A stretch of DNA of 64,000 nucleotides from Gordionus sp. m RMFG-2023 (lineage: Eukaryota; Nematomorpha; Gordioida; Chordodea; Parachordodidae). Location of the stretch: positions 11,408,052 through 11,472,051 of the forward strand of contig NC_088776.1 of the NCBI RefSeq assembly GCF_954871325.1. The letters are read 5' to 3'. The notes below the pieces were generated by a model. The model had not been told where the DNA came from and did no database searches. It saw only the letters and a program-made list of their open reading frames with translations. Position 1 is the first letter of the stretch. Every line of letters begins with the position of its first letter. Shown here one piece after another: positions 58,454 through 64,000 of the stretch. A program made the translations under genes and the position numbers.

Positions 58454-64000
<5,547 letters not shown>

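Overview
The window looks like nuclear DNA of an AT-rich animal. The three genes I can name are a CaMKI-type protein kinase, the DNA-replication licensing factor CDT1 and the Integrator subunit INTS13. They read as animal proteins, are cut by GT-AG introns, and sit among hAT DNA transposons and LINEs. Introns fall into two sizes: tiny ones of about 37-47 bp, grouped toward the 5' ends of INTS13 and CDT1, and kilobase-long, transposon-filled ones toward the 3' ends. I recall a similar 5'-small, 3'-large arrangement being described for schistosomes, and the RTE-type LINE here also resembles flatworm ones, so a flatworm-like host is possible. That is only a hint; I cannot name the species.

Layout. 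2-445: terminal exon of an unrecognised plus-strand gene. 880-3680: MITEs and tandem repeats. 3675-11265: a 7.6 kb inverted duplication of RTE LINE copies, nearly identical in its inner arms. 12-14.6 kb: AT-rich DNA with one doubtful ORF. 14666-25040: INTS13 on the minus strand, ten exons recovered, with several MITEs in its large 3' introns. 26965-29425: a decayed hAT element with a perfect 8-bp target duplication. 31597-38318: a 6.7 kb hAT element with a perfect 8-bp target duplication and terminal inverted repeats of about 1.8 kb, each built of about twelve 119-bp units carrying the palindrome TGACAATTGTCA. 38.3-45 kb: tandem duplications and repeat debris. 45032-45301: a terminal exon of an unrecognised gene. 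45559-47416: a third, degenerate hAT element. 50540-51007: a possible small multi-exon minus-strand gene. 51985-56992: CDT1 on the plus strand, ten exons, 552 codons, frames and phases all agreeing. 58454-62942: the 3' half of CaMKI on the minus strand, including its calmodulin-binding tail, with pieces of an R2-like LINE inside its long intron.

The three named genes have housekeeping or signalling roles and show no functional linkage: INTS13 belongs to the RNA-processing Integrator complex, CDT1 loads MCM helicase at origins and carries a canonical N-terminal PIP degron, and CaMKI is a calcium/calmodulin-activated kinase. The most unusual feature is the hAT element at 31597-38318, whose giant repeat-array termini dwarf the short ends typical of hATs. 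I saw no tRNA, rRNA, CRISPR array, LTR retroelement or virus-like element.
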